64,000 nt of DNA, taken from Pieris napi (Eukaryota; Arthropoda; Insecta; Lepidoptera; Pieridae). The DNA is taken from positions 10,749,001 through 10,813,000 of the forward strand of contig NC_062234.1 in the NCBI RefSeq assembly GCF_905475465.1, read 5' to 3'. The notes below the pieces were generated by a model. That model searched no databases. It was not told the DNA's origin and was given only the letters and a program-made list of their open reading frames with translations. Below are positions 36,061 through 49,498 of this stretch, piece after piece (the stretch's first letter is position 1; the number at the start of each line of letters is the position of its first letter). The position numbers and the translations under genes are program-made.

Positions 36061-39000
36061 TACAGACAAATTTTCTTCCGCATATTATTTTTCATATCAC
36101 ATATTCCACACAATAGTAATACTGCAATGATTTCTCACATAAAATATTCCCCTTTTCACAATACAACCTTATACCTTATCACACACGAAATAATCTTGAA
36201 AAACTTATATTTGCTCGCATTGGCCCAGCCCGTGGAACTGGTCAGATATAAATGGTGTTTTAATATGATAAACTTATCAGTTTTATCAAAAATTGAGATA
36301 AGTCGATTATAAAAGCTGTAAGATTGCGTGTCTAAAAAAACAATTTTCGTAATTAAATAAAATTAACTGAGGTACTTATCTAATCTTCATTTTATAAAAG
36401 AGGATAATTATTTTCTGAGAAAACAGATAGGCATTAACTTTAATATGATATAAATCAGATTATATGGTTGACAACTGCTCATTCATCATTAAATTCTCAT
36501 ATATATTCGTATAGGTACATACTAAGTTAAATAGTTTCCCTGCCTATTAAACAGGTAATTCAGTGGGCCGCGCAATGGTATTCTGTAAATTTCGTATAGC
36601 TATCCCGATTTCAATTATATGTTTTTGTACTAACTACTTGTGACATCAGTGCTTGACATTGAAATAATTAATGAGTGTTAAGAACGCCAGTGTGACGATC
36701 GCTTTTGCTATTAACAGAAGGTGCCCACTTGCTCTCGTGATTTTCAGGCCATGTCGATGGAGTCCGTCATATCGGAGTGTAATAGTTACCGAATATAGAA
36801 AGCATTGTGTGTCTGTACATTAAAGTAAATCCTGGATATATTGTAAGCACGTAAGATACGTCTTGTCGTCTAATTTATTTAAACCAACAAGAAATATTGC
36901 ATTAATGTTCAGAATTGTATGTAGAATTTTTCTAAAACAACCTGTAGTATTCCTTATCAAGATAAGGTTATCACTGATTAGACGTCCATCGAGTTATCTT
37001 TCAACCAAAAGAAATAGTTTTACATGAAAATGAGTCACATATGTATAGAAACATGGGATTGGCTTTAGATATTTTATTATTTTGTGTGAGTGATTTATAT
37101 GTTAGTAGCTAAACTTAAAAGTTCACGTGTCACTGTGACTACATAATACAAAATTATGAGATATAGTTATTGATATTTCCCTTTCATATTGTTCTTATGC
37201 TGTGATGAAAACATCAGTACTTTTTATTATTATAATAAGATTTAGTTCTTATAAAAAAAAAATTCTTATAAATATTAGTTCTTATAAAACATTATGGAGT
37301 GTACCTAAGCATTTAAGTGCATGCGAACTTATAAAAAAGATAATATCAGATTTAATTCATGGTAAATAGGGGAATAAATGTTATTATAATATTTACAAAA
37401 AAGTATAATAAAACTTATTCGTTACATTGTATTATGGCATTTATTAGTTAAGGATTTTGTATTCATATAACAGTAGTTCGTATAACAGATTCAGTGAGTA
37501 AGAGTTAAAACCATTAATAAATGTCATTGTGTGCGTGTCAATAAATTAAACTGTTTTAACTGAGACTGATCTTTATCGATCGTAGCCCACCTAATTTAGA
37601 AAGATAAGTTGAGATAAGTTTAGACAAATAAGCTTTTTAGTGAAAACTAGGTAATTTGGTACTACATTTTTTAAAAAGGTTTAATAAGAATAAAACTAAT
37701 ACGAAACTTTATAATGTATTTGACAGTGTTCGAAGTACAAGTTGTGTGTAAAATTTCGATCAAAGTACCGTAATCCTAAGTGGTAAGATTAAACTCAGGT
37801 AGAAAAACGACACGTCAGCGACGCCTGTCTGAACTCATTACACCACCCCCCACTTTCCCGAGTTGTATTAAGCTTCGTCGATTATTGAAAAGCGCCGATC
37901 TCTATCACAAAATTTTGTCTTTTGTTCCCATTTGTAAAATGTATATATTCAGTCTAATCAAAATTATTTGTGAATTATTCTTAATTATATTAATCCATAA
38001 TTTGTAAAACAGTTGGTATTTATTCTTCTCTACAACATAATCTTGATGAAAAGCTCATTTTTACAGCGAGAAAGCTAGCATAATTATTCAGCAAGCAACG
38101 TTCTATTAAAACGTTCAATTAAAAACGCAAATGTGTTAAAGCTATATTTGATTTGTTATTAAATTTTTCAATTCCAATATTTGGGAAAATGTCTAAACTT
38201 GAAAATAGCGTTGGTAGTTCAATAAATAAGGATAAAGCCCATTAGAGACGGTCCAGCAAATCTTCGCCCGCCGAACGCCACTTACTTAGACTTAAACTGT
38301 TCTAAGAGCTATTTCGTTACAGATTTGGGATTGCAACGTCTATTACATGAACTTCTAAACAAGCTACGTAGTCACTACTCATAAAATAAAGGCGATACTT
38401 TTAAAACGAACCTTTGTTGTTTAGTGGACAGAAATTAACTTCAACATTAACGTTTGTTTTTGACATTTATTTTTTTGTTTTCGCAGCGCAGGCGATGGAA
38501 GATATTTTATAGGCATTTTTTCTTGCAATTCGTTACAAACATACTTACATACAAATCTTTCTTTTTTATAATATTTTTTATATATAATTACAATCAATAT
38601 AGGAACACATTCAAAAATAGTAATCAAAACTCACTTAGATAATGTTACTTTTTAATGTTAGCCCGCCACTCCTTTATCGATCATGTTTCTTTTTAAGCAA
38701 TCAAGTTCTTCGTTTTTCGTATTATTGTTCGTTTAGTCTAAGATATTTCGGCTTTTTCACCATGTTTTTCTTCACAGTATAAGATCATAGCAATGGATGT
38801 TCTTAGCATTGCATGGTCGGGGTTTGCACGACTTAGGGTTAGAAATTAAATAAATACTGCGTTTTACCTAAGATTACAAATGAAATAAAATAAGTGTACA
38901 GAACAGTTATAGTCTACATGCTTCAACAGAATATGCAAACATTATATGCAAAACCATATTTAATTTAATAATGCACATAATCAATGATATTTTTAAGGAG

Positions 39001-39555
39001 TCTTGTCACCTGTGCAATATAATAAGATGCCGATGATACTTACATAAACCTATCAGCTTGCAAAGATAATGAATTTGTATGGATTCATCTTATTAAATCT
39101 TCATTGATTGATTAATTAGGCATAATTAAATATATTAATAACGGTAAATTAGATAACGCTTATAATAACTAAATCCCTATGGATCGGAATACCGCCTACA
39201 CTTTGATCTTTAAAAAAAAATTATATCTTGTTTTCTTAGAAACATTGTATTGGTTTTTCCTTGCTATTTGAAGTTGTAAGTTCTATTGTAATATATATTC
39301 TATTATTCTATTGCTATGCTGAGACAAATTAAGAATATCAGAACCAGATTGTATCAGCTATTAAATCAGAAAATAATTAAAATAATATTTCTGAGATTAT
39401 TCATTATGAATAGAATTTTAATCCTATTCAATTTATCTGTATGCTCATGAGGTGATGTCATTGTCCAACAGTTTCATGTCACATCTATTTGTGTTCGACC
39501 TCACTTACTCCGCTGGCTTTGCGACCCAAAACGTGTCTAAAATTTGTGGCCTCGA
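36061..39555. other. Non-coding stretch upstream of LRR paralogue 2
   Basis: Should contain the promoter of paralogue 2 (minus strand), but no TATA box or initiator is convincing. No gene recognised. Confidence 0.45.
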
Positions 39556-39616
39556 AAAACTTCCAGCCAACCGACTCAATGATTATACATTGAGTCGGTT
39601 TTTGGCTGAAAGTTTT
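39556..39616. ncRNA. 61-base near-perfect hairpin, possibly pre-miRNA-like
   Basis: AAAACTT.CAGCCAA.CCGACTCAATG pairs with CATTGAGTCGG.TTGGCTG.AAGTTTT across a six-base loop, with one mismatch and a small bulge. Arm length (about 26) and size suit a small microRNA precursor, but the loop is short and there is no expression evidence; a foldback repeat is equally possible. Confidence 0.3.
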
Positions 39617-39859
39617 ATTGGAAGAAACTGGAAGACTTTGACTTTATTAAGCAGCAACAATGTAGTTTTTTCTTTAAAATATTGAATATTAATTGTCGTT
39701 TGTTTAAGGTTTAATTTAAGTTTTCTTTTTTTGCCTATTAATGTACTTATGTTTTCAGTTTCATATATTTTGTTTATCAATATCAACAGATTAACTGTTT
39801 GGTTTTAGTACATTGACTAATTGTTTAGTTTCATAATATGGATGTGTGTTGTATGATCA

Positions 39860-40063
39860 GCCCTGCGATTCTGTAACTCACTTCACGAACTCACACAGCG
39901 GTTTTCGCATCGGCGGTCGCGCTATGAAAAGGTGGGAGCTTGTACTTTATTGTTTATCAGAATGCCAAATCATAAAATGACTGCTTCACGACTGATTTGA
40001 GGGCGACCGCCGATGCGAAAACCGCTGTGTGAGTTCGTGAAGTGAGTTACAGAATCGCAGGGC
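39860..40063. mobile_element. MITE with 61-base perfect inverted repeats, copy 1
   Basis: 204 bases: the left arm from GCCCTGCGATTCTGTAACTC to ATCGGCGGTCGC is reproduced exactly in reverse on the right. The unpaired centre is about 80 bases. Superfamily undetermined because no clear duplication flanks it. Confidence 0.85.
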
Positions 40064-40084
40064 AGTAATCAAGAAATAAATAAT

Positions 40085-40475
40085 AGAGCCCGCGTAGTAC
40101 CATCCTCAAGACATCATTCTAATTCCTCCATCAATGTTACTGCCATTCGATTGTGGAATTCTCTATAGTCGTCCAGACCTCGCTGACTAAATTTACATTT
40201 AAGAAACAATTAACCACGTTGTACCAACAAGCGTTTGTTATTTTTACCTGAATATTGTGTAGATTCTTGTAGTTTTAAGTTCGGTATTCGGTATCTTTAT
40301 TCTTTATATTATTTATGTCCAAACAACCCAACACCAGACAACCCAAGTTGTCTAGAAGAAACTGCTTTTAGTAGTATGTCATTTACGTAATTTGCTTTTA
40401 TTGATTTAATTTTATATTTCTCCTGTTTTGTATTATAGTGATATACCTAATAAAGTGTTTATTTTTATACTTTCG
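40085..40475 (+). pseudogene. Jockey-like LINE ORF2 C-terminus and 3' UTR
   Basis: Translates as NVTAIRLWNSL followed by a stop and a frame resembling LxKFTFKKQL, the usual C-terminus of Jockey-group reverse transcriptases, then a 3' UTR with AATAAA at about 40450. Begins just after the MITE at 39860-40063, which may have inserted near its truncated end. Confidence 0.55.
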
Positions 40476-41744
40476 ACACGACCTTAAAGCGATTTCACAT
40501 TCTGCGGGGTTACCACCTACAAAGAGGTTCTTATCTCAAAACCTTTTCTATCGTTAAAAATATCAACGATTGCTTCCAAAAGCGCCTTACTGCCCTCAAT
40601 TTTCAAACAATAAAGAATAGGATAAATCGAATATCAATTGGGGTTGAAACGCTGACCCCTCGATATCTTAATACCCGAGGATCACAAATAATACGCCCAC
40701 TAAGGATTTGCCCTTCATATGTTTGACCCTTGAAACGAGATAAGGGTAATTTTCTGTATCGACTTCTTGATCCTGTCTGACCAATTTTGGTTATAATTGC
40801 TTGTAGTTTAGTTGAATTGGATTTTTTGAACTTTAAGGTACATCTTCCATATGCAGTTTATGTACCCGAGTTACAGTAGATAATTATTAATGCAAGAAGA
40901 TAATCAGTCTGTATTCTAAATCTAATTGTTTTGCTCCCTCCATTCCAGTCGACTTAGGTAAATAAAAATGTTCAACTGTTAGTTACGATGTCTTTCTAGT
41001 TTTATCCTTTATAATAACTAGGATAAACTTTGTATCTATTTATAAAAGCGTGCCAACGCTCGCCACACTGGTACAGTGGTACAAGAAAAATAAAATACAA
41101 TACTTAAAGTGATAAGCACTTATAGGCAAGCATAACAAACACGAAGGGATAGAAAATGTAACCAAAAATGTAATTATACAAAATAAAGGAAAACTGATTT
41201 CAAAGCAAGTGACCAGCAACTATGGATATCCAGACCTAACTCGTTTACCAGAATACTCAATCTGGATATCGGTGAGCTTTGGTCGAAACACGTTCTTCTG
41301 AAAGGAGGGACAAATGCGATGCCTGGGGTATCTAGAAATTTAAATTTAGTTTAAAGGTTGGGGCAATTAACCTGATCATAAATTCAAACGATACATTAAT
41401 TATTATATTAATAATATATATTAAGTTTAAATAAAGCATTTAATTTAATGTTCAAAAATATTTATTTTTAGAAATCACAACAGATCTATTGCGACGTTAA
41501 TAGACCCACCTTATAAATCTATAGGATAAATAACTGTATTATAAAGATATTAGACAAAGGTTTTCAAACAGATGATCATTTGAATATTGGGTGGAACGTT
41601 TACCCTTATGATTGAAGTTACCCCATCGAGGGGGTTTCTTGTCTCAGACTCAATCCGCTACTTCGATCGTTCTCAGGCTCAAATGCCAATCCTTTTACAA
41701 TAGGGAAGGGAATTTATCGATAAAGCTATTAAATCAAAATCGTA

Positions 41745-42020
41745 GTAAATTCAAATTCAAATTCAAATTCAAAAATCATTTATTCACGTAGGTAACACAA
41801 TGTACACTTGTGATTCGTCATTAAAGATATAAATATTAATGCTTCTAATTTTACATTTACTGCCAGTTCTCAAATCAAGGGCGTAGAACGGAAGAGAAGA
41901 ACTGGCAATAAACTCTCCGCCACTCTTTTTAATCGCCATGTTTTTTTTTTTTTTTTTTACACAATGGTTGTAAGGAGCTGCAACCATTACACCATGTTCC
42001 ACATGACATTTTAAGTAATT
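41745..42020 (-). repeat. Dispersed LINE 3' terminus, copy 2, with TTTGAA-unit tail
   Basis: Same repeat as 11705-11945. The left edge (41750-41775) is four to five copies of AAATTC, which on the minus strand is a 3' microsatellite tail of the kind left by target-primed reverse transcription. A run of 19 T lies at about 41941-41959. Confidence 0.72.
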
Positions 42021-42359
42021 AATAATAAGAACATAAATAAAAACAAAGACTTGTCCCCTATCAGCAGGAGGCATGGTGAAATAGGAGCACGCACTTACAT
42101 TCTCGTGGGAACAACACGCAAACACATAGTCGAAATAATTAACATCACCGCATACACGAATTCAAGTACGACCAGTCACCACAAGCAGCACCCGTTCACG
42201 AGTATGACGCATGGCCAGCCATCGGCCCCCTCGCCATATTTTAGGGAGAGAGACAACCCGACGCATGGACGCCGCCACAAGCAATGACAATAGATCTGAG
42301 TAGTACCTAAGTTATTTTAATTACGTTTGGAAAAATAGGATTTTGTTTAACGAAATGCC

Positions 42360-42500
42360 TTTTTTTATGTAATAGGAGGCAAACGGGCAGGAGGCTCATC
42401 TGATGTTAAGTGATACCACCGCTCATGGACACGGACATTGCCAGAAGGCTCGCAAGTGCGTTGCCGGCCTCTCAAGAATTGGTACGCTCTTTTCTACGTC
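42360..42500 (+). repeat. Lepidopteran dispersed repeat (GGCAGGAGGCTCATCTGAT type), copy 2
   Basis: A fuller copy than 4952-5042: GGAGGCAAACGGGCAGGAGG through CCAGAAGGCTCGCAAGTGCG to AAGAATTGGTACGCTCTTTT. A further weak relative lies at 58612-58680. Confidence 0.65.
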
Positions 42501-44149
42501 GTATTCAAACAAAGCTTTTTATTTAAAAAGAAACAACGTTTTTTAATAACGATTACGTACAATCTTACACTTAATAATACGATTGTACAAATACGATAAT
42601 TTTCTACTAAAAATATTTAGCAGAAATTCCGTATTATTCCATAACTCAATAGAAAAAATAACATATTATTAATATTTCGCATTCACGGTTAGAATTTATA
42701 TTTAAAATGAAATAAAAGCCTTATCGACTCTAAATTCACATCACGAAACCATTCACAAGCATTTTAAGTATTGATGGTAGCAGCATAAAACAGTATTGAG
42801 TCTATGTCTCGTCTAAACCTCTTGGTTGTGAAACAGGCTTATTCGATGAGTGCTATCGCTGGTGGCCTTTTAGACCTGCTCCCGTGGGAGCTGAGCCTTT
42901 TACAGTATGTGCTCGACTGTATATCGACATCGATGTGACTTTAGGATATATTGTAAGCCTGCGTTTGACAAACAACATTTCAATTCATTTTCTTAATACG
43001 GCTTGACAATGTTTTGGCTGTATGTTTCTTACAAATATTTATCTAAGAGAAGTTAAGCACGACGTAGAAACAAAGTCTGTTTTTGTAAGCGATAAGGTTA
43101 GTAATATTATATATTTCTAAAGATAAATATGGTAGCTTCATAGTTTCAATAAAAATAATTAAATAACTCCTCAATAAGTAAGCAAATAAAAGCACCTATA
43201 ACGAGGCAATAAAATATTTAAGATAAACTTAAAAGAAAAGTCAACATATCAATGCGCGAGTCGTAACGAAAATTAAATGCAGCTAAATTGTTGCAAAAGC
43301 CGCATCTGAGTACTGTAAGTTTCCATGAAGTTATAGTTCCTCAAAGCTCGTCGGAAAACTAAGGAACATTCGAGAAAATGAAGAAGCAAGGCATCCGAGT
43401 GAAACGAAAGCTGAGGGGAATAAAGTTGACATTTTTGCAAAGCTACGCTAGAATTTCAACAAAATTAAATGTGGCACTACACGAAATGAAAATAGTGTGA
43501 GGCACCACCTTTCCGCGCTGTAACTCCCCCTTCATTTTTGTTAACAATTTTCAGTCGGTGAGTTAAAGTTTTGAAGGTATAAAGTTGAATTTATTTCTCG
43601 TACCAGATAGCGGAGATACCGCTGCAAGTAACGAATTCATACTTTTGATATTAAATATTTCTTTGGTTGTAGAGAAGAAATAAGTTTTGCATCTTCAGTA
43701 CACATTAATCGTATGTACTCGTATTCGTTCATTCGATTATAATAATAATAATAACCTACCTCCTGAACTCCATTTATGTTATCCTTCAAAAAGCAGTTAT
43801 ATTAAATACGGCTAGAATAACCCGCAAATTAAGGTTTAAGACAAGAAAATGATGGCTGATGCTGATGGCGACGTGTATCTCGTTCGTATATACTTAATAT
43901 TAAATTTCTCATGTAAATAAAAAATAATTTTTGTAATGAGAAATAAAGTTCTTTAAACATTAAAATGTCACTTACATGAGAATAATACTTAAGATTAACA
44001 TTACATTATCGTATTTCTTAAAATAATCACAATAAAATGATGACGTACAATGTACATGCAATAAACTTAAATATAATAAGAACTGAATTTAAAAGTTATT
44101 TTGTCTAACATATAATTTCTACAACATACTAAAAATTGAGTTCATTGGG
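42501..44149. other. Non-coding stretch
   Basis: No open frame of note and no recognised repeat. Confidence 0.5.
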
Positions 44150-44300
44150 CTTAGGCCTATGTGCAACAGTGTACCAGGATTGATTCATTCCATCCTCAGC
44201 TAAAGTAAACCGTTACCAAACATAATAATAAGAACACTTTATTTACATTACAATAACATAAAACAAGAGAAAACTAGGATTAAATAAATGAAGTCAAAGT
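44150..44300. repeat. Two LINE tail scraps
   Basis: The plus strand at 44158-44185 reads AYVQQCTRID, like an RTE terminus. From 44222, ATA triplets followed by AGAACACTTTATTTAC look like the tail of a second LINE in antisense. Both are short. Confidence 0.35.
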
Positions 44301-44887
44301 ATGTTAATGGGCTGGGCTTACTGAAAAGCCTTTTCGATAAATGGACTCACACCCAAAATATTTTTATATAAACCAAATTAGGGCGTTAAACCTAAACGAA
44401 ACATGACAATATAAATGTTTATCTATTTAATGCCGTTATGTTATTAATTCTATAATTAAATAAATAAATGTACGTGAAGAGTACACATTTTCGTAGAATC
44501 TCTTAAGTTTTCCGTAGAGTAAATAAACTCATGTATTCTGCAATTCTTTTGGTAATTTTGGCAAAACCTCGTGGAATATAAATGCAAACGAGTTGCAAGC
44601 GCACATTAGCGGGAGAAAAGCGCCGCCTATCGGGACAGACATAAACTAGCCCACACATTACTGTACTGATACATACGGCTGTATTGTTTGGTATCAACGT
44701 AAATTAATTTATTATATTTCATGATACCCTCACTAATAAGTAATCTTTTGATATACGTCATAACCAAGTATAACCAAATAATAAGCATTGAATTTTATCA
44801 TTTATATTGTGGTTTTATTTTTTTTAATAAAAACGCAGTCTTTTAATGACATTCATCATAATAAAACGGTTTTGAAGAAAAAACTTT

Positions 44888-45010
44888 TTACCGGATTAAA
44901 GTTATGTATTATTATAAATTTACAATTATTTGACATAATTTTAAATTTATCCGACGTTTCGCGTGCTTTATATTTAAACGTGTAAAGGTTATGTTAATCA
45001 AAGACAATAC
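44888..45010. repeat. Second copy of the palindromic repeat, right arm deleted
   Basis: Matches 19025-19105 (AAAGTTATGTATTATTATAA, CCGACGTTTCGCGTGCTTTA) and then jumps to sequence equal to 19170-19200, missing the right inverted arm. Confidence 0.6.
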
Positions 45011-45489
45011 TAAAAAGGTTTTGTTAAACAGAAACGTGCAGGAACTAAAATAAAATATATAATTTTTATGTCATAAATTTATTATTATAATTTTTATATC
45101 AGTAAAGAACGAACTTCACGTTTAAACGCGTATAAAATGGTTGAGAAGTGCGAGGTTTTTTATACATTATCAAAAACACATCATAGACGAATCTCATTAG
45201 CATACTAGTTATATCAGTATCCAAACCGTCATTACTCATTAGTCAATAGCTGATATCGCGATATCACCACATTTATCGCCGTTGCCAAGCTAAATGTCGA
45301 CTGTAATTGGCTCCGGTCCATCTGGAGGCAATTAGGAGGCGAGGCGTTTAAAAGATCCATATTTATTCACAAAGCTACAGCTAACATCGCAAATGGCACC
45401 GACGCCAGTGATTACCAGCAACTTGCTGTATTTCTCAAGTTAAGTTCAAATTTATTTGCAATATTTACATTTTGCAATTTGAATTTAAA

Positions 45490-45640
45490 AACCTAGTGGT
45501 TAGGCGCACGATTCTCAACCCTGAGGTTGTGTGTTTAAATCTCGCATCATTTATATCACATTGATATAAAATATCATGACGAAACCGGCATGCCCAAAAT
45601 CGACAATATGTCTTGGCCTATAACTCGCGTATAATCAAAC
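45490..45640 (+). mobile_element. SINE head and partial body
   Basis: CCTAGTGGTTAGGCGCACGA, then CCCTGAGGTTGTGTGTTTAA, then GACGAAACCGGCATGCCCAA follow SINE landmarks; the rest is lost. Confidence 0.45.
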
Positions 45641-46853
45641 TTAATAATGTATTTATGAATTTTGTTTTGTAACACTAAAAGTGGATAAAACCATTTTTAA
45701 ACAGTTGCGTTGCATTGATGTTTTTATAAAGGCAATGGGAATATTATTTATAAATATTAAATCAGCTATCACGATGTCTGTGATTGATCTGTGTGATTAT
45801 GACCTTAACGACTAATACAAATGTTAAAACATATTTATCATCCCTAAATGCGCTCTGGTAACAGATATTAAAGGCGAGAATAGCGTGCAATAAATGTCAG
45901 TGGAGGCAAAGACAACATTGTCAATTTGTGTAGGACAGAACACAATGCACTAATAATATCAGTGTCTTAGAAAGCCTCTAACCAGCCCCTTAACAGTTTT
46001 CCACGGTATCGGAGGGCATTAGTGCATTTCCCAGTAATGCTTCTAAAGACGGTTGGCACACGATGACCAAGGGAAACGAACAGTTGCACTAGCAAGTAAA
46101 TGTTGGGTTTAAACATTCGTTTAAGTTCGATGTTTAAAATTACGTAACTCAAGTTTTAAGCAATTATTGTTTTATCGGGAAACAAACTCTCATTTTATCA
46201 CTATTTTGCTAGAGTATTAATTATTGTTCAAAAAGTTTTGATCAAAATACATATTCTACACAATACATTTCACACTTGAATTTATATCTTTATGTTTAAT
46301 TCAAAAGTTGGTGTAAAATAACAATATATATGAAATAATATTGTATGGTTAGTGTTTTAAATATTGTAAAACGGCAGTTAAACTGTGTCATTAGACTTAA
46401 AGTTAAGGAGGCAGTGAAATTGAGCTCCACAGCGGTTAATTTAGGAGCATCGCAAGCAAAGTGCTCTAGTGTCTTGCTCGGACGGTCGCAAGAACTTAAA
46501 ACGGAGTTACGGTCACCACTTTGACCAATAATTTCAATATGTGATCCTTTGATACACCAATTTGAGGCCTTATGTATCGTTATGGTCTTCGGAACTGTTT
46601 TGTTCGACCTCAACTGTCACTTTTAATACCTTACAGCAACATTTCAAATCAATAAAACTACGTAGCATTTAAACTAATTCTTACAAATGTTTTGATTGCG
46701 GTCAATCGATTACATAAAGACATTCCTGATTACTCGAGCTTGTGTTCACATTACAACTTGCTTGGTTTATTACAATTAATGAAATTTATTATTTCAATCG
46801 AGACGAATTAGATATAACGGCGTATAATAAGTATTATATATACACTAGCTGGG
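45641..46853. other. Non-coding stretch
   Basis: A mildly GC-richer patch at 46430-46615 has a 105-codon minus frame with no domain; otherwise nothing. Confidence 0.4.
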
Positions 46854-47343
46854 GCCCGCGTCGTCGCCCTTCGTCTGCGCAGGATTAAAATAAAATTTGT
46901 CCAAATAATGAAGCGTGAAAGACAGACAGCGATAAAAGTATCTACATATTTTCATTTAGAAATCAATTTATTAGTACCAAATGTGCATTTGAAATAGATG
47001 ATCAATTTTTATTGTAGTTTACTATTTTGGCTATAATGGCTTAGACATAAGATATATAGATATTTAAGATAAACATTTCCATTACACATTACATATGAGT
47101 AACTCTAGCGGTTTTGGCAGCGCATGCTAGAATAGCTCGCAGATGGTAGATTTTTTCTTACTTACTTGATATTTTGAACAATTAAAATAATATATTTATA
47201 AATTGTAGCCTATGTGTTATTCTGATGTATAAGCTAATATTATAGTAAAGTTTCATCAAAATCCATTCTGTAGTTCTTACGTGACAGAGTTACAAACATC
47301 CATGCATACTTAAAAACTATCGCGTTTATAATATTAATAGGAT
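46854..47343. repeat. Interspersed repeat of uncertain class
   Basis: Begins CTAGCTGGGGCCCGCGTCGT and ends TTTATAATATTAATAGGAT after ACAGAGTTACAAACATCC, an end pattern common in dispersed lepidopteran repeats. I cannot tell whether it is LINE- or DNA-type. Confidence 0.45.
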
Positions 47344-47469
47344 ACAACACTATATGAGACCATTCAAAATCCAAGAAAAGTATTACAAACTTCTCTATCG
47401 GTTCTTAAATCGTTTAATTAAATTCTGTATCCCCTAATTGACATATAAGGGATCCGTCTTCAGCAAACC

Positions 47470-47530
47470 GTTAAAAGGATCTAAGTGCAGGATCGAGGGT
47501 TCGATTCCCCGTTTTGTAATTCGATTGGAA
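47470..47530 (+). repeat. tRNA-like B box sequence
   Basis: GAGGGTTCGATTCCCC is a good RNA polymerase III B box, but no tRNA cloverleaf can be drawn around it and SINE body sequence is weak. Probably an old tRNA-derived repeat. Confidence 0.3.
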
Positions 47531-48084
47531 CCAATTAAGAGTTTAGTTGCCGGTGAATGTCTTAGAGGTAAGATGAACTTAGATATATCGTCCATTTGTG
47601 TCCCTTTGTGTGATTAAAACGATATTACGTGACAGGGTTAGGTGTAACTATAGATATAGATATTTGTTGATATTGTCCAAAAAACATTTTTTGTATAAAT
47701 AATAAATTGTTTAGCACTCTCCTGACAATGAAAATTAATCAGGATTACAAACAGAGCAGACAATCTATCTTAATTCTTTATCATCTTATGGTTTTGTCAA
47801 TCAAAATGACTGAACTTTATATAATATATGCTTATAGAAGAAAACTTATGAACGTAAAACAAACGAGTCGTAAAAATGATATTGTAACAAATAGATGCAA
47901 TGTTCTAATAGGTTATGGTAGACACATAATAAATGTTAAATTTGGTAACTAAGTGCTAATTGTTTAATAGACATAAACCCTGTTCTGTGTGTAACTATTT
48001 TTCTTTGTTTCTTATTCATTCTGCCCTTAGACAGATTTACGTATAGTACGTTCACTCGCTCAAATAGTATGTGTAAACTGGCCC

Positions 48085-48215
48085 GTATAAGGATTATAAA
48101 CGGCTGGGCGTTAGGCGTGGCCCGGATAACCTCAATATCCGCGCATATCCGTGGGCGGATCAGCCGGATCAACAGGTGGGGATGAGCCTCACTCGATCCG
48201 CCCACCGAAGCCACG
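48085..48215. other. GC-rich island with an 11-base inverted repeat
   Basis: A GC-rich patch in AT-rich surroundings. GTGGGCGGATC (48151-48161) is inverted at 48195-48205. No convincing protein or RNA family. Confidence 0.4.
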
Positions 48216-49085
48216 TGACAGCATTCTTTACCTAGAACCTTCAGGTAAGGTTAAGCGCTTAACGAGATTGACCGAGATTGCATAAATAGCAATTAGTCGA
48301 GAATTAGGCGACTTGATGGGTTTTCTTTACCCTACTCTGACATTAGCCTTTTATATCTGAATAGTGTTTTTCCATTTTCAAAAATTCTGCGCAATTCGAA
48401 TTTCAAAAATCGTCAAAGCATTTAATTGAGTTATGTATAGAAATACGAATTGACTAAATGGCGAAGTTTTCCAATATATTCATAAAGGCTCTCCGTTATC
48501 ACATAAAACAAAGTTACATTATTGCTAACAGATTACCAAATTTGAGTTAAAATGCTCATTTTGAAATTTATTAGAATTATTAATACCTTAAATTGATGAA
48601 ATTATTCATTTTGTATGGGGTACTTTAAAAGTCATTAATTTTGAATTTGGAACGAAACAGCTCATTGCGTATTTAGGCAGGTAGATACTAGGTATTGCAC
48701 GAGGGAATTATACAATAACATTTCCGTTATAATACTGAACTACTATCGTAACTATTAATAAAACATTTTACAAAACCAATTTATCATCCAATATTAGTTT
48801 AATATAAACTAATATCAAGCGATATTCCCTTTACTAAAAATTTATTCTATTTGGAATAGATAGTTTGCTAATTAATGAATAAAGCAGGCGCTAGAAACAC
48901 GTACACCGTCAAGCGAAGATTGAATTTTTAAATTGTTTGAGGTTTTATGATTATTTTATATTATCAGATTAAAAATCTATTTTTTTCTTGGACATTTCAC
49001 TTATCGGATTATTTCAAGCTACGACCGAATTAACGCAAGTAGAACTACGGTGACCACTTTTTTATTTTAACACCAAAACATTTTC

Positions 49086-49165
49086 TTGTCCTTTCTTCTT
49101 CTATGGTGCCTCTCCATTACTGGAGGTTGGCTGTCAGTCTCGTGAAGCGTGTCTTGTCCTGTGCC
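49086..49165 (-). repeat. Possible further RTE-like LINE 3' fragment
   Basis: The minus strand encodes a short stretch reading TDSQPPVMERH, a pattern I associate with degraded RTE ORFs in moths. It is short and unsupported by anything nearby. Confidence 0.3.
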
Positions 49166-49231
49166 AAAACCACTACAATACAATAGAACTTGTGAAATGA
49201 AGTCATACTTTCAATAATAGCCCAAACCAAT

Positions 49232-49447
49232 TATTATTATTAAAGCTTTATTAATCCATACAACAATTGGTTCGTTTACATTTCTTCATTAGTTTTAGTT
49301 GTGTTAGTATAAGTTAAAAAAATTTAAGTTAGATTTATTATAATTTTTTATTTTTTAGTGGTCTAGTTTTTGTATGGCCCCTTTTAGGGTAAAAGCCTCC
49401 TCCATATTTTTCCAGTTCTCCTCGTCTTGAGCAACATTCATCCAGTT
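49232..49447 (-). pseudogene. RTE-like LINE fragment, C-terminus and 3' tail
   Basis: The minus strand reads NWMNVAQDEENWKNMEEAF then LKGAIQKLDH and a stop, followed by an AT-rich 3' UTR and a short (AAT)n tail near 49232-49244. It is the downstream half of the ORF at 54376-54138, split by the inserted LINE. Confidence 0.75.
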
Positions 49448-49498
49448 CTATCTGTTTCAACGGATATTGAACCTTAGCTTTGAGAACCGCAGTACAAA

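Noticed and set aside
46296..46613. 105-codon minus-strand frame
   Set aside because: No domain, no splice signals at its edges; length is within chance expectation.
46854..47343. Helitron, because of an ACTAG-like edge
   Set aside because: No convincing 3' hairpin and no TC start at the other edge; kept as an unclassified repeat.
47440..47540. Possible tRNA gene at a good B box
   Set aside because: No A box at the right spacing and no cloverleaf.
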